Source: Chitinophaga vietnamensis
Lineage (GTDB): Bacteria > Bacteroidota > Bacteroidia > Chitinophagales > Chitinophagaceae
DNA: 64,000 nt
NCBI RefSeq assembly: GCF_902167635.1
Contig: NZ_CABHMS010000005.1
Location: 248,001 to 312,000, forward strand
Direction: 5' to 3'
Shown: piece by piece, positions 60,905 to 64,000 of the stretch
How the letters are laid out: each line of letters begins with the position of its first letter
How positions within the stretch are numbered: position 1 is the first letter of the stretch
The notes under the pieces: generated by a model
The model's database searches: none
What the model saw: the letters and a program-made list of their open reading frames with translations, nothing else
Told to the model about the DNA's origin: nothing
Program-made: the position numbers and the translations under genes

Positions 60905-60912
60905 CAAATTTA
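60905..60912 (-). promoter_or_regulatory. -7 promoter element of the RDD gene 60173-60901
   Basis: TAAATTTG on the minus strand. Predicted start near 60899, within two bases of the ATG at 60901, so the mRNA may be leaderless. Confidence 0.5.
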
Positions 60913-61024
60913 CATATTGTTTATATATTGTTTAACGATTTAAGTATGTTTGCTCATACTTCCCGCGTAAGTAACCTGTCACTGTAGGTTTTATCTGGAT
61001 TTTTTAAAAGGGAATTGACTCATT

Positions 61025-62038
61025 ATGAGAGAATCATTGTTTATCAAGAAGAATCTGCCCCGTTGGAAAAAATACCAGGAGGAGCATACTGATAACCCGG
61101 ATGAGATGGCCGACCGATTCGTATCCTTACTGGATGACTTATCCTACGCCAAAACGTTTTACAGCTTCAGCAAGGTTACACGATATATCAATGGCATTGC
61201 TGCGGGCATCTACCAGCTTATCTATCAGAACCGTCGTGAGCAGGTGGGCCGTTTCCAGCTCTTCTTCAAATATGAGCTGCCGCTGCTCTTCCGCAAATAT
61301 CATCGTTTGTTGTTGTTCACGTTCAGCTTTTTCCTGCTGTGTTGCGTGATGGGCGCCTTCTCCAGCGCACATGACGAAACCTTTGTGAGAGGCGTGCTGG
61401 GAGATGAATACATCAATATGACCGAGCGCAACATCGCCAACGGCGATCCTTTTGGCGTATATAAAAGCGGGAACGAAGTAGTGATGTTCCTTTACATCGC
61501 GATCAACAATATCTACGTGGCCATGACCTGTTTTATATTCGGCATTTTTTGCTCGGTAGGAACTTTGTATATTTTGTTCAAAAACGGCATTATGCTCGGG
61601 GCGTTCCAGTATATTTTCTTCTCACATGGCCTTGGCTGGAAATCCATACTGGTGATATGGATACACGGTACCCTGGAGATATCCAGTATCGTGATCGCAG
61701 GCTGCGCCGGCCTGATCATGGGTAACAGCCTGCTCTTTCCCGGCACGCGCAAAAGGATAGACGCACTGAAGAAAGGTGCGAAAGATGGGGTGAAGATCAT
61801 GGTAACGCTGGTGCCGGTGTTTGTTGTAGCCGCTTTCCTCGAAGGATTTGTAACCCGTCATACAGAAATGCCGGTATGGTTGAGCCTCTTCATTCTGCTG
61901 GCATCGCTGACATTTATCATCGGTTATTTTATCATCTACCCCATACGCCTTTACCGCCGCGGCTATCAGCTGTCGCCGGAAGGTAAAGTGCTGATGCCTG
62001 TCAATCAAAGCCGCCAACATGAAATCGAAAGTCATTAA
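61025..62038 (+). CDS. Stage II sporulation protein M (SpoIIM) family membrane protein
   Basis: 337 aa, integral membrane protein with about six helices. The N-terminal cytoplasmic part (1-90) has FIKKNLPRWKKYQEEH and the Leu/Tyr-rich YAKTFYSFSKVTRYINGIAAGIYQLIYQNRREQ, then FKYELPLLFRKYHRLLLFTFSFFLLCCVMG and the hallmark GLGWKSILVIWIHGTLEISSIVIAGCAGLIMG. In non-sporulating bacteria the family sits with RDD, DUF4129, DUF4350, MoxR and DUF58 genes. It overlaps the next gene by 20 bases, so translation is coupled. Confidence 0.9.
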   Translation: MRESLFIKKNLPRWKKYQEEHTDNPDEMADRFVSLLDDLSYAKTFYSFSKVTRYINGIAAGIYQLIYQNRREQVGRFQLFFKYELPLLFRKYHRLLLFTFSFFLLCCVMGAFSSAHDETFVRGVLGDEYINMTERNIANGDPFGVYKSGNEVVMFLYIAINNIYVAMTCFIFGIFCSVGTLYILFKNGIMLGAFQYIFFSHGLGWKSILVIWIHGTLEISSIVIAGCAGLIMGNSLLFPGTRKRIDALKKGAKDGVKIMVTLVPVFVVAAFLEGFVTRHTEMPVWLSLFILLASLTFIIGYFIIYPIRLYRRGYQLSPEGKVLMPVNQSRQHEIESH

Positions 62039-62891
62039 AAGCATCTGGCTGCTGCTGATGCTTTGTTTGCCGGCGGCCATATTCGCACAAAACAGGGAAC
62101 AACAGCAGGTGGCAGATAGTGCAGAAGCCGCCGCGAACAAAGAGATACAGCAATACATCGATTCTGCCAATCTTCATCCAAGACAATTTCAGGTTGATGA
62201 AGCGCAGGACACCGTGCCTGCGGATACAGATGCCGTTGCCGGCAATAATCCCAATTATCAATCTGGTAGCGTATTGCCAGCCTATAACAACCGCCCGGTA
62301 TCGGATATTGTTTTGAGGGAATTGAAAGACGATCCACGTTTGCAATATCATCCGGAAGAGAAAAAGGATACCACGCCGGGGTTCTGGACGATGCTCTTCG
62401 CCGGTATCTTCCGCTTCATCGCACAAAATATCTTTTTCTTCCGCTGGATCATCATCTTGCTGATAATAGGGCTCATTGCCTACCTCTTGTATGTTTTCCT
62501 GAAACGCAATGGCTTGAGCATCTTCCGCAAACCCGTGCTGATAGATGGTGTAGAAGTGGTGCAGGAAGAGGAATTACATCATCCGGCCGAGTACGAAGAG
62601 AAGATAAGGGAAGCGGTGCAATCGGGCAATATTCGTCAGGCTACGCGCTGGTGGTATCTCTACACGCTCTTCCTGCTGGCTGGTCGCGAGCTGATCAAAC
62701 CGGGCAAAGAAAAAACCAATAACGATTACCTGCGCAGCATGCGTAATACCAGCTACTATAAAGCTTTTGCCATGCTTACGATGGATTATGAATATATCTG
62801 GTACGGCGGATTTGAAGTAGGGGAAGATGATTACCGCTTGATCGATCAGCAATTCAGGGATTTTGTAAATCAAATAGGAAAAGCCGCGTGA
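62019..62891 (+). CDS. DUF4129 membrane protein
   Basis: 290 aa. A signal-like N-terminus (MKSKVIKSIWLLLMLCLPAAIFAQ), a disordered extracytoplasmic linker, one membrane helix (FFFRWIIILLIIGLIAYLLYVFL, about 140-162) and a cytoplasmic domain of the DUF4129 type: EYEEKIREAVQSGNIRQATRWWYLYTLFLLAGRELIKPGKEKTNNDYLRSM. DUF4129 also occurs at the C-terminus of some transglutaminase-like proteins and is placed with MoxR ATPases. Its stop overlaps the start of the following gene. Confidence 0.85.
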   Translation: MKSKVIKSIWLLLMLCLPAAIFAQNREQQQVADSAEAAANKEIQQYIDSANLHPRQFQVDEAQDTVPADTDAVAGNNPNYQSGSVLPAYNNRPVSDIVLRELKDDPRLQYHPEEKKDTTPGFWTMLFAGIFRFIAQNIFFFRWIIILLIIGLIAYLLYVFLKRNGLSIFRKPVLIDGVEVVQEEELHHPAEYEEKIREAVQSGNIRQATRWWYLYTLFLLAGRELIKPGKEKTNNDYLRSMRNTSYYKAFAMLTMDYEYIWYGGFEVGEDDYRLIDQQFRDFVNQIGKAA

Positions 62892-64000
62892 AGTCGAAAT
62901 TAGTTTATATCGCCGTAACAATCGGAGCGGTACTGCTCATCCTGCTGGTGATCACCGGCATACGGAGCAATAGCAGTAAAGACCAGACCACCGATATGAA
63001 AAATTCGTCTTTCGCCAGCAAAGACAAAAAAGCCGGTGGCGCCTATGCTGCGGTGAAAATGTTGCCTTCATTGTTTGGCAACCGTCCCGTGCAGATATTG
63101 ACCAAACCGTTCACCCGCTCCTACGACAAGGACGATGAACTGAAACATACCAGCAATGTTTACATCCTGGTGGCCGATGAATTATTCGCCACAGAACAGG
63201 ATGTGGAAGATATGCTGAGCTATGCCATGAATGGCAATGAGCTATTCATCGCCGTGAACAAGCCTGATCCGGTGCTCGCTAAAAAACTGGACCTGAAAGT
63301 AGTAGATGGAGAGAACTTCCAGGATGAGCAGAACAAAGCAGTACAATCTTACTATGATCCCCGTGTTGAGGTCAATGCATATTCCGGCACGCGAGTACCG
63401 TTCAATGCATCTTACCGCTATAACGGGATGGTGAGCGGCAGCTACTTCTCCGGCATGGATAGCACATTCACAACGGTGCTCGGCTCCAACTATAAAGGCA
63501 AACCTAATTTCGTACGCATTGAATATGGCCGTGGCAGGATATTCCTCTTGCTGAACCCTTATACGTTCACCAATTATTTTGTGTTGCATAACAATAATAA
63601 TGAAGCGCTGGCGCATCAATTGTCGTACATGGACCAGGTAGCGGCCAATATTTATTGGGATGATTATTATTCCGCGCAGCATTCGGCCCGCAGTGGCGCC
63701 TTCACCGAGTGGCAGGTGCTTATGCGCTATCCCGCCATGCGCTGGGCATTGTGGCTGATCGTGTTGCTCATGTTGCTGTATGTGATCTTCGAAAGTAAAA
63801 GACGGCAACGCATCATCCCGGATAAACCCGCACTGGCGAATACCTCGCTGGAATTTGTAGATGCGCTCGGGCAATTGTATTATCAACAGCACGATAACTA
63901 CAACCTCGCGCACAAAATGATATTACACCTGTTGGAGTATATCCGTAACCGTTATTATATCAACACCAATGCGCTGAACGAGCAATTCGTGGAAACCTTG
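62888..64000 (+). CDS. DUF4350 membrane protein, 3' end outside window
   Basis: 371 codons with no stop before the window ends. The GTG start overlaps the upstream TGA (GTGA), typical of coupled translation. After a short cytoplasmic start there is a membrane helix (LVYIAVTIGAVLLILLVITGI), a large extracytoplasmic domain (KAGGAYAAVKMLPSLFG, NVYILVADELFATEQDVEDMLSYAMNGNELFIA) and a second helix (WALWLIVLLMLLYVIFESKRRQRI) followed by the LANTSLEFVDALGQLYYQQHDNYNLAHKMILHLLEYIRNRY region of DUF4350. A MoxR-type ATPase and DUF58 protein are expected downstream. Confidence 0.85.
   Translation, partial: MKSKLVYIAVTIGAVLLILLVITGIRSNSSKDQTTDMKNSSFASKDKKAGGAYAAVKMLPSLFGNRPVQILTKPFTRSYDKDDELKHTSNVYILVADELFATEQDVEDMLSYAMNGNELFIAVNKPDPVLAKKLDLKVVDGENFQDEQNKAVQSYYDPRVEVNAYSGTRVPFNASYRYNGMVSGSYFSGMDSTFTTVLGSNYKGKPNFVRIEYGRGRIFLLLNPYTFTNYFVLHNNNNEALAHQLSYMDQVAANIYWDDYYSAQHSARSGAFTEWQVLMRYPAMRWALWLIVLLMLLYVIFESKRRQRIIPDKPALANTSLEFVDALGQLYYQQHDNYNLAHKMILHLLEYIRNRYYINTNALNEQFVETL

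Noticed and set aside
1-64000. Insertion sequences, prophage, integrative element or defence system
   Set aside because: No transposase, integrase, phage structural gene, restriction or toxin-antitoxin gene recognised. All large genes are of metabolic, envelope or transport type.

Overview
The window looks like chromosomal DNA of a Bacteroidota bacterium, most likely a Chitinophaga-like member of the Chitinophagaceae. The evidence is the set of phylum-typical families: a DUF5103-type type IX secretion plug, glutamine synthetase III, DUF1573, DUF4468, DUF3472 and DUF4129 proteins, a fused two-component 2-oxoacid dehydrogenase E1, and a PafA-type phosphatase. It is also supported by about twenty copies of the phylum's -7 promoter element TAnnTTTG, several with a TTG (-33) element 18-22 bases upstream. 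I see no insertion sequence, phage gene, CRISPR array, tRNA or rRNA. The content is mostly housekeeping, with short patches of gene decay and unusual repeats.

Layout. 1-8.5 kb: the 3' end of an unknown gene, carA, an AT-rich gap with a duplicated hairpin element, an aminotransferase, a DUF1573 protein, the E1 fusion and a DUF3472 protein. 8.5-12 kb: a degraded patch with a truncated lipoprotein hydrolase, a DUF4468 protein, small orphan ORFs, and a 42-bp tandem array that runs up to the start of a D-2-hydroxyacid dehydrogenase. 13-22 kb: an orphan response regulator, YebC, amino-acid and dicarboxylate transporters, DedA, an MFS carrier, MarR and malate dehydrogenase. 22-31 kb: elongation factor P with accB and accC, glutamine synthetase III and purL. 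30.6-34 kb: a TonB receptor/PepSY iron-uptake pair and a possible small RNA. 34-44.5 kb: an alpha-oxoamine synthase, PafA phosphatase, enoyl-CoA hydratase, a TPR protein, phosphosulfolactate synthase, aroE, a methyltransferase and truB. 44.5-56.3 kb: a TamA/BamA-like protein, an RNA methyltransferase, an overlapping pair of unknown exported proteins, a LolC/E-like permease, the T9SS plug protein, NDH-2 and glpF. 56.4-64 kb: glpK, transaldolase, SRP RNA, two RDD proteins and the start of a SpoIIM-DUF4129-DUF4350 operon that runs off the end.

The most notable signals are these. (1) An EF-P whose tip carries Arg at position 32, in a context resembling rhamnosylated Pseudomonas EF-P rather than the usual KPGKG loop. 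(2) An alpha-oxoamine synthase within 6 kb of a phosphosulfolactate synthase, which together suggest a route to cysteate-based sulfonolipids. (3) Two families of dispersed inverted repeats, including a perfect 65-bp palindrome between convergent genes; some copies contain the stop codons of the genes beside them. (4) A decaying 42-bp tandem repeat. (5) Promoters placed so that several mRNAs should be leaderless, calibrated on the SRP RNA promoter.

All gene calls come from reading translations and motifs by eye. No alignment or database search was run, so family names are recognition calls.
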